Below, one piece after another: positions 24,415 to 36,954 of a stretch of DNA of 64,000 bases. Position 1 is the first letter of the stretch. Every line of letters starts with the position of its first letter. The notes below the pieces were generated by a model that made no database searches, was not told the DNA's origin, and saw only the letters and a list, made by a program, of their open reading frames with translations. The position numbers and the translations under genes are program-made. Origin of the DNA: Purshia tridentata (lineage: Eukaryota > Streptophyta > Magnoliopsida > Rosales > Rosaceae); the NCBI GenBank assembly GCA_003254885.1, contig QANT01005322.1:45769-109768 (forward strand), written 5' to 3'.

Positions 24415-25373
24415 ATGTCTGGAGAGGGTGTGAAGTTGCACGGGAACTGGGCAAGTCCTGCTGCTCTCAGAGTTATATGGGCTCTGAAACTGAAAGAGGT
24501 TCAGTACCAGTATGTTGAAGAAGACCTCCAAAACAAAAGTCCCCTGCTCTTGCAGTACAACCCTGTGCACAAAAAGGTACCAGTTCTTGTGCATGATGGA
24601 AAGGCCTTGGCTGAGTCACTTGTTATACTTGAATACATTGATGAGACATGGAAGCAAAATTCAATACTGCCGGAAGACCCCTATGAAAGGGCACAGGCAC
24701 GCTTCTGGGCCAAATTCACCGACGAAAAGGTAATTTAACAAGCTATATTGTAATACTATTAACACACTGCTTTATATATATGATCTTGGATCAACTAGTC
24801 CTAATGTTCTATTCATACAATTCACAAAAACCAGCATTCCAATGCAACATTACTTCTGTAATTACTAGCATGTGAAAAAAGCTCACAAATGCACAAGATA
24901 CTGCAAAATCTTTCTGGTTTGATAGTACTACAGGTTACAGGGTTACTATGCTATTTCCACAATAACAATATCCAGAAAATTCGGTTATCCTCTTTATAAA
25001 CCATATCCCATTTCAGTGTGTGCCAGCAATTATGAGTGCATTCACCAAGAAAGGGGAGGAGAAAGAGAAGGCTGCAAAAGAAGCTCGAGAGAATCTTAAG
25101 ATCCTGGAAAGTGGACTCCGTGGAAAGCACTTCTTTGGAGGCGAAAGCATAGGCTTTGTGGACATAGCTGCTGGGTGGGTTGGATGCTGGGCTAGAATAG
25201 TTGAGGAGATTGCATGCGTAAACCTGATTGATACCGAGACAATGCCTATCCTCAATGCTTGGTTTGGAAGAGTTCTTGAGGTTCCCATTCTTAAAGAATG
25301 CCTGCCACCTCAAGATAGATTGCTGGAGCACAACAGAGGCTTTCACAAGAATTTGACAGCACAATCAAGTTGA
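24415..25373 (+). CDS. Glutathione S-transferase, tau class
   Basis: Two exons, 24415-24729 and 25017-25373, separated by one intron at the standard tau-class position, encode 223 residues. The N-terminal thioredoxin-like domain has the catalytic serine at residue 14 (WASPAALRV), the glutathione-site [10 protein letters not shown] and [14 protein letters not shown]. The C-terminal helical domain contains [12 protein letters not shown]. The enzyme conjugates glutathione to electrophiles in the cytosol. Residues after the catalytic Ser-Pro are Ala-Ala-Leu, where tau enzymes usually have Phe and polar residues, so the hydrophobic pocket may differ. Translation starts at the ATG of MSGEG. The frame upstream begins at a GTG and is leader sequence. 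The gene follows PUR7 by about 1.3 kb on the same strand and converges on the PPR gene. Confidence 0.95.
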
Positions 25374-25969
25374 AGTCTTTGCCACCATCTCTGACTGTTT
25401 CCTGCATATCAGATCATCATTCTATTTTCAAAAGTGCTTAATGTGTGAACCATTTATGTACGAGGAATAACATGGGCTTCAGCTCAATTCATGATATCAT
25501 ACATAATAAAATTGGCAAAATGCAAGTGAAAACATTTTTGCAGTATTAGTAGCATTTTAATCAACTTTCATAGGTTATTAGTACCTTCTTATATCATGAA
25601 ATAATATTTATCCATTGGCTGTCAGTCTTTCTCTCAGTAATAAAAAAGGACCCAAGAAGCAACAATCTTCCAAAATAAGAAAGGCTCATCTCTTTGTTTC
25701 TGTTTGAATAAGAAAGAAAAAATAGAGAGACCTTTGGATCAATCAGTCTCTCCACCTTAAAGTAACGAAGAAGAAACTTCCTTGAATCAAGTGACCTAGA
25801 AATGATGCACATAAGCTATGCTTTCAGTGTCCAAATATTGTGCTTTTATCCATTACTCCTTCATTTGAGTCTTTGATCGACAGAAAAACAATCAGAGTAT
25901 AAACTGTTTCCCGCCAGCCTTATCAGGAAGCTGATATAACTTACCATCCAGCACCAATTATAATTATAG

Positions 25970-27792
25970 TCACACATTGAAGGCTTGAACAAGGGCAGAA
26001 GTTTCTTCATCCATCTCAATTTTGTCCTTCTCCATCATCTTAAGGATATCAGAGGCTGATCTCTGAGAAGAAAGGTGCATTCTAAGCAATGATTTGTATA
26101 ATGGCAAACTTGCACAACCCAAAATATGGATAAATCTGATATACCAATTTGCATCCTCAATATTCCCATGCTTTTCAAAATAGTCAGAAAAGGCCATAAC
26201 AGTATCATCCGATGGCCTCCAATGACAATCTTGCAACATAGGGAACCCCTTTTTCATTGCTTCAATGGCTAGGTCCATGTTTTGGCTTTTTAGCCTTCCT
26301 TCCATAAGGATCTCCCATGTCTTATAATTAGGGTAACCGCCTCTCTCCAGTGTGTGCATATGTAATGTCTCAGCTTTGTCCACCATTCCATTCCGCATGT
26401 ATGCACCTAGAAGGACATTGGAGACTCGAACATCATACCTAAAGCAGTTGGACTCCCACTCCATAAAAATCCTCTCAGCTTCTACAAGGGCACCTAACTT
26501 CACCAAGCACAACAGTATATGCATGTAATTGATACACGTAATTCTCCCACCTACTGCTTTACTAGCTTCCCAAACTCGTAGAACATCCTCTGTACTCTTT
26601 AAAGAGGTATATTGTGTAATTAGGAAGAAATAACCAAGGCGATTGCAATTAGACAGCTTCTTTTCAGCACTTCTAAGGGCCAAATTGGATTTGTCAACAA
26701 GACCTGCTTTCATATAGTTATTGGCTAAAGCAGACAAAGTGCTCCACCCAACCTGGACATTCTGATCGTTCACCATTTCTTTGTAGACCATCTCCACTGA
26801 AGCAATCCCAGATAGCTTGGCATTTGCATTCATCCAAAGGTTGTAGGACAGAACAGTTAACGGTATCTTGTTATTCCTCATTTGCAGTATAACAAGGGGT
26901 ACTTTCCCAAATTGAGATGTGGCCATATACAACTTTATCATCTCGTTATAGAGATGGGGGCTTACAATCAGCCCCAACCCACCAAGCTTCAGCATGAGAG
27001 CCTCAGCTTTCTCCGTGTCCCTTCCCACAACATAACCACGAAGAAGCAGGAGACAAGCAGCTTTTCGTGAAGCAGCGTCAGTTAGACTCTCAAAATAATC
27101 TTCAGCTGCCAGAATACCATTCACTTTGAGGATTGATTCCAATCGCATGGCATGATCAGCCGGCGATATCCGCAAATGGCTTTGAGTTTCCATCCATGTT
27201 AGTATCTGATATCAACAAGAAAAGAATCGAATTTCAAACAAACCCCACTCATTATGCCACAAAGGTACACAGAGCCTTTCCTCGTGTAAGTAAAAAGGGA
27301 AGAAATTTCACTAAAAAAAAGCTCTAAATATCGTACTTTCCCTTCACCATCAAATGGGTTGTAATATATATCCTCTACATTAAACCATAATGGAGGTTTT
27401 TGGGCCCAACTGTAATTAGCCTAATATAAACTCAAAACAAAAAATGCCGCAAAAAAATCAACAATCAACCACAAGAAAGTAGAAAACATGCATAATTGGC
27501 AACAACAAAGTTTGCAACCTGACCAATCTACAAGTGAGAACAAGTAGAAATATAGCATACTGATGATCAAAAATCAAAGTTGGAAGTTGTTTGGAACCTG
27601 GAGAGCGTGGTTGTAGCGCTTAGATTTCAAGAGTTGGATGACAATGTGGCGCAGTCCGGGAACGGAGATTTTGTGGCCTTGGCTGACCCAATCTTCAATC
27701 ACGGTGGTTGCGCTCCGACCCGGTTTTTTGATTCCCAAAATCTTGCTCTTGAGCTTATCAACCGGCGAAGATGAAGAGCAGCTTGACGACAT
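25970..27792 (-). CDS. P-class pentatricopeptide repeat protein (At4g21705/At1g02150-like)
   Basis: Two exons, 27598-27792 and 25970-27205, join at CAG|ATA (ILTWMETQ) and give 476 residues. The N-terminal exon has VIEDWVSQGHKISVPGLRHIVIQLLKSKRYNHALQ, the usual opening of this short PPR group, followed by about nine degenerate 35-residue helical repeats such as SPHLYNEMIKLYMATSQFGK and RVSNVLLGAYMRNGMVDKAE (about residues 150-370). There is no E, DYW or SMR domain, so the family prediction is organelle RNA binding without editing activity. The first residues are Ser-rich, then basic (KLKSKILGIKKPGR), compatible with mitochondrial import but weakly. The promoter is shared head-to-head with ATJ1; the two ATGs are 546 bp apart. 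Confidence 0.9.
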
Positions 27793-28338
27793 GTGGCTCC
27801 ACCTACATCAAATTGAAAAATTTATACTTCAATCAGCACAAACTGAACACATAGGAAGAGATACTGAGAGTGAGGAAGAGGGTTGTGGAATGTGAGACCC
27901 ACCGTCTCAGACCGGCAGAGACCCAACGGCTCGCCATGGAAGAAGCTTAGGCGCCGGTGCAGAGTGTGCAGATGGCTCGGGAAATTTGAAACAATTAGCC
28001 AAATTGTCCTATAATAGAACAATCTATTTACACACTTATGGTAAGTTGGTAACCATATCATTTTTGTTTTTAAATTTTTAATTATTTATGTTGTTAAGAA
28101 CGACGCCGTTGGAGTTTCTTAACCCACCGTCACGCAACGTTTCAAAGTTGGGCCGTCAAAACAAAACCAACCCTGTCGGCTCCGATTATTCATTCATTTC
28201 TTCCTTCTCTCGCATTCGCAGACTACAGTCCAGAGGTTTCGCTCACAGCTAAGCAAAATCCGAAATTGAAAATCTGGAGCATCAGCATCACTGACAGAGC
28301 TAAACAAATACTCTATCAATCTCAATTTTTACTCCGAA
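27793..28338. promoter_or_regulatory. Divergent promoter between PPR gene and ATJ1
   Basis: The 546 bases between the two start codons must hold both leaders and both core promoters. No strong TATA box is seen on either strand. A GC-richer patch (about 27895-27975) lies on the PPR side, and a stretch around 28100-28240 with ACGACGCCG, CACGCAACG and pyrimidine-rich TTCCTTCTCTCG on the ATJ1 side. The arrangement is seen directly; coordinate regulation is inference. Confidence 0.55.
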
Positions 28339-31300
28339 ATGCGGAGATTGAGGTTGCTAGGCCTGGTGAGCAAAACGAAGCTAAAAAATTCGTTCTTTTT
28401 TCTCCGCCATTTATGTTTTATTCTTAGCCCTTATATGTATTTTAGGCGCAGTGTCAGAGGCATTTGGTGTCGTCGTTGGCGGTAGAACCGGCCATTGATC
28501 AAGCTGATTGGCCTCGGAGGCTTTCTTCATTGCGTAATGCGTTGTTTCTCACAGAAAGTAAACTCTTCGATGCCTTATTTCTCATGCCTAATTGGTTTGT
28601 GGCTAAGCTAATTCAGAGGCGTTCTTAATCCTATGCTTTTTCAAACTTAGGTTTGCGCTGCTATGGTTCCGTAGCTGGTTTCGCTTCCTCATTGGGAAAT
28701 CGCTATTTCCATGCCTCAGGTTTTAAACTCTCCCTCTAACGGTGACAAACTACTTTTTTGGGTTCATGGCTTGAAGTTGACGATTTTTGCAGGGATTTGC
28801 TGCGCACCTGAGCGAGATTACTACGAAACTCTCGGCGTTTCTCGGAATGCAAGCAGAGATGAGATTAAAAAGGCTTTTCGCACGGTCAGTATACAAATCT
28901 TGAGTTGCATGGAGTTTCTGGAAGGTCTTTGAGTTGTTCTGGTTGAATGTGGATTGGTGGATGAACTTTTTTGATTGAAATGTAAAACATGCATAGTGCT
29001 GTTGATGTTTTTTTTTTTCTTGATATCTTCCCTTCTCAGTCTACAGTTTTCCACCCTCTTTGTGTTAATTAGGCCAGTGGCAATCTAGGTGTATCGGATT
29101 TTAATTTGTGGGAAGGGAGGTGGATGGCATATATAGTGAAAATCTTGCTCAATGTGTTTTGATTTTCCGGATAGATAACTTGTTGGAGCATTTTCCACAA
29201 TAAACAATTTCTTAAGTTTTGATACCAGTATGAATACCTTTACCCCATTTGGTTAAAGGGTTGAAATTTGGGATAAGTTCTGAGTTCAGTTGAGTTTCAG
29301 TTAGGATTATCAATAATGGTCTGACCATAAAAAGTTTCACTATTATACACTTTTGAAGCTGTGCCAAACTAATTGTTCGAGTCAAGACACTTGTCTTGTG
29401 CGTCACTTTCAGCAAAGATTCTCTGTTCAAGTTGATGACGCTCAATATTAATGCAGCTTGCCAAGAAGTATCATCCAGATGCAAATAAGGACAATCCTTC
29501 TTATAAGAGAAAATTTCAAGAGATAAGAGATGCCTATGAGGTTTGACTTCTTAGATGGGTGGCAACTTACCAAACTTCTATATGAATTTTTTAGAGTTGT
29601 TCCTCATTATGTTCTTATCACATAACTACCAAAATTTGGAATAGTTTTTAAGCTTTCCTAATTTGATGTTTATGATTTTCATTGTTGATTCTAGACTTTG
29701 CAAGATCCTGAAAAGAGGGCACATTATGACAGGGTAATAACTCTCTGTCTCTGTCTCTCTCCCTTTTTGGCACTTTATTTATGTTTGTACTTGGAAGAAA
29801 AAAAACAAATTTGGTATCATGCTGAGAATTTGGTGCTGAGCCTTTGTCATTGAAAGTTTAATTGTTAAATTGTTTCTGCAATAAAATCCTGAACCCCATT
29901 TAATGTTTTTAGATCTTACTCAGTTGTTCTTTATGTTTTTATGTCCAATGAAGAAGGGCTCAAGTGGGAAAGGAAATCCAGGCTATACTGCTGGTGATGC
30001 AGAGGGATTTAGATATGGTTATCAAACTCATGGCGCTGCTGATCCAGAGGGGTTTAGATATGGTTTTCAAACTGGAGCTCATTTCTCCAATTCATTCCAT
30101 AAAATATTCTCAGAGGTATCTCAGTGACCTGTTCTATCTTGATGTTAATGCAACCGGTTAGTGTGCCTTGTTGAAATCTCCAATCTTCATTATTCTGACA
30201 GTCATTTGATACTGCAGATCTTTGAACATGAATTCGATCAAGTTGCATCTGATATTCAGGTAAAATTGATTCGCCCATGGTTTCAGTTGTCATGTGGTTT
30301 TCTCTTTCTGTATTTCCAAGCTCAAATGCTTAATGTTTTAATGTGTTTTGTAGGTGGAGCTGTCACTATCTTTCTCTGAAGCTGCTAAGGGATGCACAAA
30401 ACATCTGTCTGTCAATGCATATGTTCCCTGCGATTCTTGCGGTGAGTTGATTAAATATTTTTAGATCATGTTGTCATTAGAGAACCTTTCATCATAACTG
30501 ATATGTCTATTTATTTTAAAATTTTAAATCTTTATAAGATTTGTGCAGGGATTTTTCTTTTTTATTTTTAAATAATATTTGGTTGTGTTGAGATTAAGAA
30601 TCAATATTATTGTTTTGAATATACTCTGTTTCTAGCAAGTGCTATTGCGAAAAGAGTAACTTTTTGGAAATGTTTACACCTTTTGTGTGACTTTGATATT
30701 TCCCATTAGTCTCTGAAAGATTATCATATTCCATATATTTGGAGGTAGATATCATGGCATGTCTTGGATAAATACGAGCTGTATTAATGTTGGGAATTTC
30801 TTGTATTCACTGTATCACCAATAGAACATACATGCAAGGAAGAAATGACTATAGAATAAAATCATTATGACAGAAAAATTGGGCCAGATAAGCAAAGTCC
30901 TGATATTGGAAGGGTAATGAATAACTCATTTCTATAATCATAATGAGAAACAATAGTTGATACAAGGTTTTATTGAAAATATCGTACACATTTTTGTCAA
31001 ATATTGGATTCATAAGTTGTAATTGTTTCTTTTTATGATTTCCATTTAACAATCAATTTCCTGTTATAAATAATTTCTCTTGTCTTTGATATCTCATGAT
31101 GCAGATGGGCGTGGCTATCCACCAAAGGCCAAGACAAAAGTTTGTCCTACTTGCAGAGGTGTTGGGAGAGTAAGTTTTGAAGATCTGTACTGATGATGAT
31201 TTGGGAATATTTCTCCTGAAAAGAGTCAGTTTGTGAGGATAATTTCTTTTCTGTTGTTCTAGAAATGTGACAAAATATTAAATTTTCATAGTCCATGTCT

Positions 31301-34300
31301 TATATTGTTTAAATCTTCTATCAGGTTACCGTTCCTCCATTCACATCAACATGCAGTACTTGTAAAGGGTCGGGCCAAATAATCAAGGTTTGATGTGAAT
31401 GCCAATGAATAACTCCATTGAGTTAATTGTTTGATGCAGTTAATATTGTTGGTGTTTAATTTTTGTTGCAGGAATATTGTATGTCATGCAGTGGATTAGG
31501 GGTAGTTGAAGGTGTTAGAGAGGTTAAAGTTACGATACCAGCAGGTCGGTAATATATCGTTTTATTTGATGAAAGCAGGTTCAAAATGGGTTGTCTGATC
31601 TTGCATACTGTGCTTTCACATGTGTGTTACAAAACTATCAATAGGCTCTGCAAATCTTGTCATGTACTTTATTATTATTAATATTATTTAATTGAGGGAC
31701 AGGCTGGACAGTCTCAACTAGTTCAGCAAATATGCATTCAGAAATTTTGAGGATCATGTTGAGAGTTTAGCTTGTGGCTTTATGTTTCATAATTGTTGTC
31801 CTACTCTTCGGGTCTGTTTGGATCACTAATTCCTTTGCATTTTCCCAAGAAATCAATTTCTTTTCATTTTCCGGGGAAGGGAATGTGAAATTCTCTTTCC
31901 TGTGTTTGGTAATCCTGGGAAAGTAAACCAGGAATTATCTTTTTATTTCCATTCCCATGTTTGGGTTGTGTAAGAATTGGAAATGAAAAGTGTTAGTTTT
32001 TCAATTATACCCTCATTTATTATTTATTTTAAGAATGAAAATAGAGATGACATTTTAAAATAATAGCAGGGTTGGTTTTGTCCAAAAAAAAAAGCAATAA
32101 ATGCTTTCCTAGAGGTGGAAAACAAAACCCAAGTTGGAGTAAGGGTTTGATTTTCCCCCCAATAAGAGCATCAAATTCCCTTGTGCTAGGAATTGATTTT
32201 CCTTCCTCGTACTTACGAAACGTGGGAATGGAATTGATTTTCCATTCCCAAGCCTCCAAAACTTGAGCCAAACGGGCTCTTTCTTTTAATCCAATATCCT
32301 CGATGACAGATACGGCCAATATCTGCATAATGATATTTTTAGAAATTTTGAAGTGATATAACTTGTAGACAAACATTACTGAGTGAGCTGAGCTCAACAT
32401 GAAACTGACTTTTCCATAAGATTAAAAGAGGGTAAATTCATGTTATTACATGAAGCTTCTCTTTTTATATGATGTGGCTTTAATGCCCAGAAGTCATTAT
32501 ATGCTACTTGTTCTGGTTCTTGCTTTAGTTTCTTCCTTGATGTGCACCTTTGAAAGTAAGTCCATAATTCATTCTTGATTTAAACCCCTCCTTAGATCCG
32601 AAAAATAAGGAGGATTCCTCGCTTTTATGTAATCTCTCTCTCTCTCTCTTAAATGGATTAGGCATGGATTCTGGAGATACAATCCGTGTACCAGAGGCTG
32701 GGAATACTGGGGCACACGGAAGTCAACCAGGCTTGCTATACATTAAACTAAAGGTACAATTCTACTCTCTCTCTTATTATTATAGTGATCACTTTAACTT
32801 CATTTGCAGAGTGTGAGATGCCATCACAATTAGTGTCTACTTTGTTTTTTTTCAGTGAGAAACAATTAGTGTCTACCGTTATCAAAACTTTTATTTTAAG
32901 GTCAATGTAAATGTGTCCAAAAAGTGAAAGGAGAAAAACCTAGCATTGGTTTTATTTTTTGTAGATGTTGGTATTGTTGGAATCTGGACTATGCCTTCTT
33001 AAATTCTTTTGCTCGTTGGTGATGTAGGTTGCTGAAGATCCTATCTTTGCTAGAGATGGTGCAAATGTTTATGTGGACTCTAATATTAGCTTTACACAAG
33101 TGAGTCTGATTCCTCTCATGGATATATCTCTATAAATTACCTTGTTTTAATATGATGAGATACTCTTTCCGCAACTTCTGGTGCTTTGAATTGTACTGTT
33201 TGTTTCCCAGGTGGGATTCTAGGAATCCCATATCCATTCCTTGGAACAAGATTTCTAGAAAGTCATGGAATGTGACGTTCCCATTCCAGTGTTTGGAAAC
33301 ATTGGGAATGAAAATAGTGTTATCAGGACACCAACGAAATATTATTGTTTTGACATAAATCTAAGGTCATTATAATTTACAATTTATTCTAGAGATAAAA
33401 GAGAGAAATTCACCTCTTCTTTAGGGAATGCAAAATCTCCATTCTGTCAGCTTTGGATATCCGTTGAAAAAGCATGTCATGCTCAAGTGCACCTACCAAA
33501 TATGGGAAAGGAATTCCATACCCACTCAAGTGCCAGAATAAAATCTAACACCACCTTAGTACCATATCATACCATCACATTGTTTTACTTTTGTTTGTCT
33601 TTTACTTTTTAAAATTACAAGCTTAACACTATCTATTATTCTAAAAAAAACAAAAAAAAGCTTAATAGTTTTCGTCTTTGCTAGCTTGAGTCATATTTTT
33701 TTGGCATATCTATTTATTCCAAGAGGAAGCTTCATGCTAAGTATAAACATTAGAAGTGAGTTTTAAAGCAATGAAATATATGTTAGGCAGTAGTTGTGTT
33801 CCTGGTCACACTAGCACAATATAAGCATTGCACTATCTGATAATGATTATACAAGGTTTTCAGAAGTGATAGGCTTATTGAATTCTCTTTAATTTCTTTA
33901 ACTATACATATTGCATCATCTATAATCGGCTAAAGTATATGGGTAGATATTTAAGGAGATTATTCCCAACTTGTTTCGCTTATGAAATACTTTTGAAAAG
34001 TGATTTTCTAATGCATTTAGGCTCATTGTCATATGTTATGATATTAAATTTTTTTCACTTGTACAAGGGTAATTAGATAACTCACACATTAGGGCCGATC
34101 ATAAACAATTGAAATACTGTGAGAGTGAATTTGTTTTCCTTTTCTGAAAGAAACAGAAATTTTATTTCTTTTCACAGGAATGGTAGGTAATGTTGACAAA
34201 AAGTCAGATAAAATACAACAGAACAAAGTTGTATTTAATGCACTTGTTACTTTCAGGGGCCACTTTGCTTCTATCAACTTTCATGTCAGATCTAAATACT

Positions 34301-35701
34301 TGAGAGGGGAATTTCCTTGTCCTATCTCCCTGTGTAACTATTTATTTCGTCAACCCTTAAATATTACTTTTGATGCTGACTGTTTGAATTTTGCAGGCTA
34401 TTCTTGGTGGTAAGGTTGAGGTACCAACTTTGTCTGGGAAGCTAGAAGTAAAGGTAAGAGTTTTGTCTTTATTCTAAACCCTTATCATCTGATTAACTTG
34501 ATATATTTTTCCCAAAAAAACGTAACTTGATATTTTTTTCGATAAAATTGAGATTACAGAGATAAATTTTCTCCATCTTTTCTCTTTATGCTCTTCTTCT
34601 ACTCTAATTTTCTTTCTCTTCCACTTTCTTCTTGATTTCTACATCACACCGACTCTTCCTTGCAATTCTGGATCTCTCAGATACCAAAGGGGGTTCAGCC
34701 TGGACAACGTATGATACTAAGAGGCAAAGGTAACTAAATTGTTCTTTTTCACTGCTTAAAAGTTAGTACTGTTTTTTTTTGAAATTTGCTTAGCCTGTAG
34801 GTTTCTGCAGGACTGCCAAAGCATGGTTTTTTATTTAACCATGGAGATCAATATGTGCGCTTCCGAGTCAAATTTCCCTCGTAAGCTGTCTCTATTATTC
34901 TTGATTGCATAGGTTTATAACTATAATATGTTTGGTTGTTTGTACGCTTTTATTGCTTGCAAAAATATGCTGAAAGTGTTTACTCACAGATTACATGTGT
35001 TGAATGATTATTACTTGGGTCTTTTAGATCATATAGACGATAGATCAAACATTTGATTTAATTGTACATATCTTCTATATTTCCCTATCAAATTGTTTGA
35101 AGAAGCAGAACTGAGATTTTGAAAAATGCGTGTTGACATTGGCCAAGTTATCAAGTGAAGACTGACCTGCTTTCTTTTTAGCTCTTGTGCTCTAGGATAA
35201 CTATGTTGAACCCAAATGAGCTACATGGCTTTATTTAAAATGTAGATTAATGCCTCTATTTCAATTTTTTTGCGAATGATTTTTTGCTTCACCTGGCCAA
35301 CTGCAGAGACAACCAATGAGCATTCTCACATTTGAACTTTCAACCAGATTTTTGCAGTTTGTTTCCTTTTAATTATTATTGGCCCATAGGATAGGGTCCA
35401 AAACAAACACTATTCGAGCATATACTCAACTGTATTTACCATCTTAATAGATCTGATGAGGAAGTCCTATTGTTGCATGATGGGCTGCCTTCTAAAACTG
35501 ATGTCATGTTCTATATACTGTATTTTAACGAACAGCATTTTTGGTCCAGTGGGAGAATGCAATTATCTCATTCTTGGATTTTTTGTTTTATGTTTTTTGT
35601 TTTAAAGTGAAATAAACGAACGCCAACGTGCTATATTAGATGAATTTGCGAAGGAGGAGATAAGTCATGGAAACAGCGCCTCCAGCGAAAGTGATTGGTA
35701 G
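28339..35701 (+). CDS. ATJ1: Mitochondrial DnaJ chaperone ATJ1 (type I J-protein)
   Basis: Eighteen exons splice to 449 residues: 28339-28365, 28446-28557, 28651-28719, 28793-28884, 29457-29540, 29695-29733, 29954-30115, 30218-30259, 30354-30441, 31105-31169, 31325-31387, 31472-31544, 32662-32753, 33028-33099, 34397-34453, 34681-34729, 34811-34880, 35608-35701. The N-terminus is Arg-rich and unacidic (MRRLRLLGL), a mitochondrial presequence. The J domain (about 75-141) has HPD at 106-108. Instead of a Gly/Phe region there is a duplicated EGFRYG block. Four zinc-binding repeats follow (CDSCDGRG 235, CPTCRGVG 252, CSTCKGSG 270, CMSCSGLG 284), then the substrate-binding C-terminal domains (QAILGGKVEVPT, HGDQYVRF). 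It matches Arabidopsis ATJ1 closely and would stimulate mitochondrial Hsp70. Exon 7's acceptor could be 3 bases further right. The last exon may instead splice to 36819 or 36855. Confidence 0.94.
31810..32285. mobile_element. Fold-back MITE-like insert in ATJ1 intron 12
   Basis: The left end GGGTCTGTTTGGATCA pairs with the inverted right end GAGCCCGTTTGGCTCA, and internal phrases such as GGAATTGATTTTCC and ATTCCC recur in both orientations. This is typical of a hAT- or Harbinger-like MITE of about 0.47 kb. No coding frame. Target duplication not resolved. Confidence 0.55.
33190..33545. mobile_element. Second ATTCCC-rich fold-back insert, ATJ1 intron 14
   Basis: Phrases such as GGAATCCCATATCCATTCC, TTCCCATTCCAG and the opposed GGGAATGAAAATAG and GGAAAGGAATTCCATACCC recur in this part of intron 14, as in the intron 12 insert. 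It may be a related but more degraded copy. Ends are approximate. Confidence 0.35.
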
Positions 35702-36818
35702 GCATATTTCTTTTTAAATGCTTGTTATTTGATGCTTCTTTTTTAAGAAACGTAAATATCCGTATGCTTGGTGTAATGTGATTTTGCACAAGCCACTTAT
35801 TAAACTCTAGTGTAAATACACCTTCGACCCCTGTAGTTTCTTAAATGTTTCAATGTTCATGCATTTCTAATTAGAACAATATTAACCTCTTAGTTTTGAA
35901 TTTCTCTATCTGAACTCTCCATCCATATCTGTTAAATGTAATTGGTGGAAAGCATGATAACATGCTCGGCACGCAACCATGACCAGAAGCAGTGTTTTTT
36001 TCATGTTCAAAGCGACGTTGATCCAATGGGGACCCCAAATACATATCTTTAGCAAGTCTGAGTTGGTGGTCATCCTCAAGAATGGCAGTCAGAAAGATGA
36101 GAAAGTAAAGAGTTCACCAGATAAGGTTTTCTGTTCCCTGATGCAATGGAATGCATTGCATGCAAGGAACCTCAACAAGAAAGAATGAGTTAGTGTTGAA
36201 TTCTGCCAATAAAATTTAATGCAATTGGAACAGAGGGTTCGGATTGACACAGTCAAAATTATGAGGTTATATTGTTCACTTTAGAGAAACATACAGCATC
36301 CTATTAGAGAAAAAAAAAAATTTAGTAAACTACTGGGGAAAGGTGTACCCTACCCTATTTTCTAATACATAGACTAGTGCATAGATTAATTTGAAATTTC
36401 GCTATTAAATAATGATACTATTGTGCTCCCTCTCTCTCATTCCTTTTATATTAAGATCATGGGGGTGCTCTAGCTATCAGATATTTGAAGTCATCATAAG
36501 TAGTTGTTTGAAGGATCAAGGAGTAGTATTCTAAGATCGTTAAGTACCCGAGAAAACTACCAATCCCTATAAATTTTTGTTCCGGTCTTCCATTCATTTT
36601 ATCCATGTTGACCAACATTATCTTGTCCTGAAATTTATTTTTTCTATTTGGATTGGTCGGGTCAATTTGAAATTTAAGTAAAATATTTAGGCGGCCTCCC
36701 TGTTATTAGAAATTGAAGTCAGATAAGCATACATCAATCAGCTAAAATATCGAATAAATATCAGTAGATCTTTTAGTGACTCTTCTGATAGTGATGAGTA
36801 TCTTTAAATGGACAACAG

Positions 36819-36954
36819 GCTTTATCAGCAGCTATCTACTGGTTGAACTTACAGGTTGCAGCAAACACTTGAACGTGTTACGAGTCCTAGGTTTATGCTT
36901 GAACTCTCGATATTCATATTGATCCTTTTGCTGCTGAACAAATCCATGGGCTGA
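36819..36954 (+). other. Candidate alternative terminal exon of ATJ1
   Basis: Two acceptors, at 36818 (CAACAG) and 36854 (TTACAG), 36 bases apart, are both in phase with a donor at 35698 (TTG|GTAGGC) inside the last ATJ1 codons. The first gives ...SDWLYQQLSTG and a stop at 36844-36846, total 457 residues. The second gives ...SDWLQQTLERV followed by a hydrophobic tail (LSIFILILLLL) and a stop at 36952-36954, total 481 residues. Both keep the Trp codon across the junction, which argues that the junction is real. Which isoform is made cannot be seen. Confidence 0.55.
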
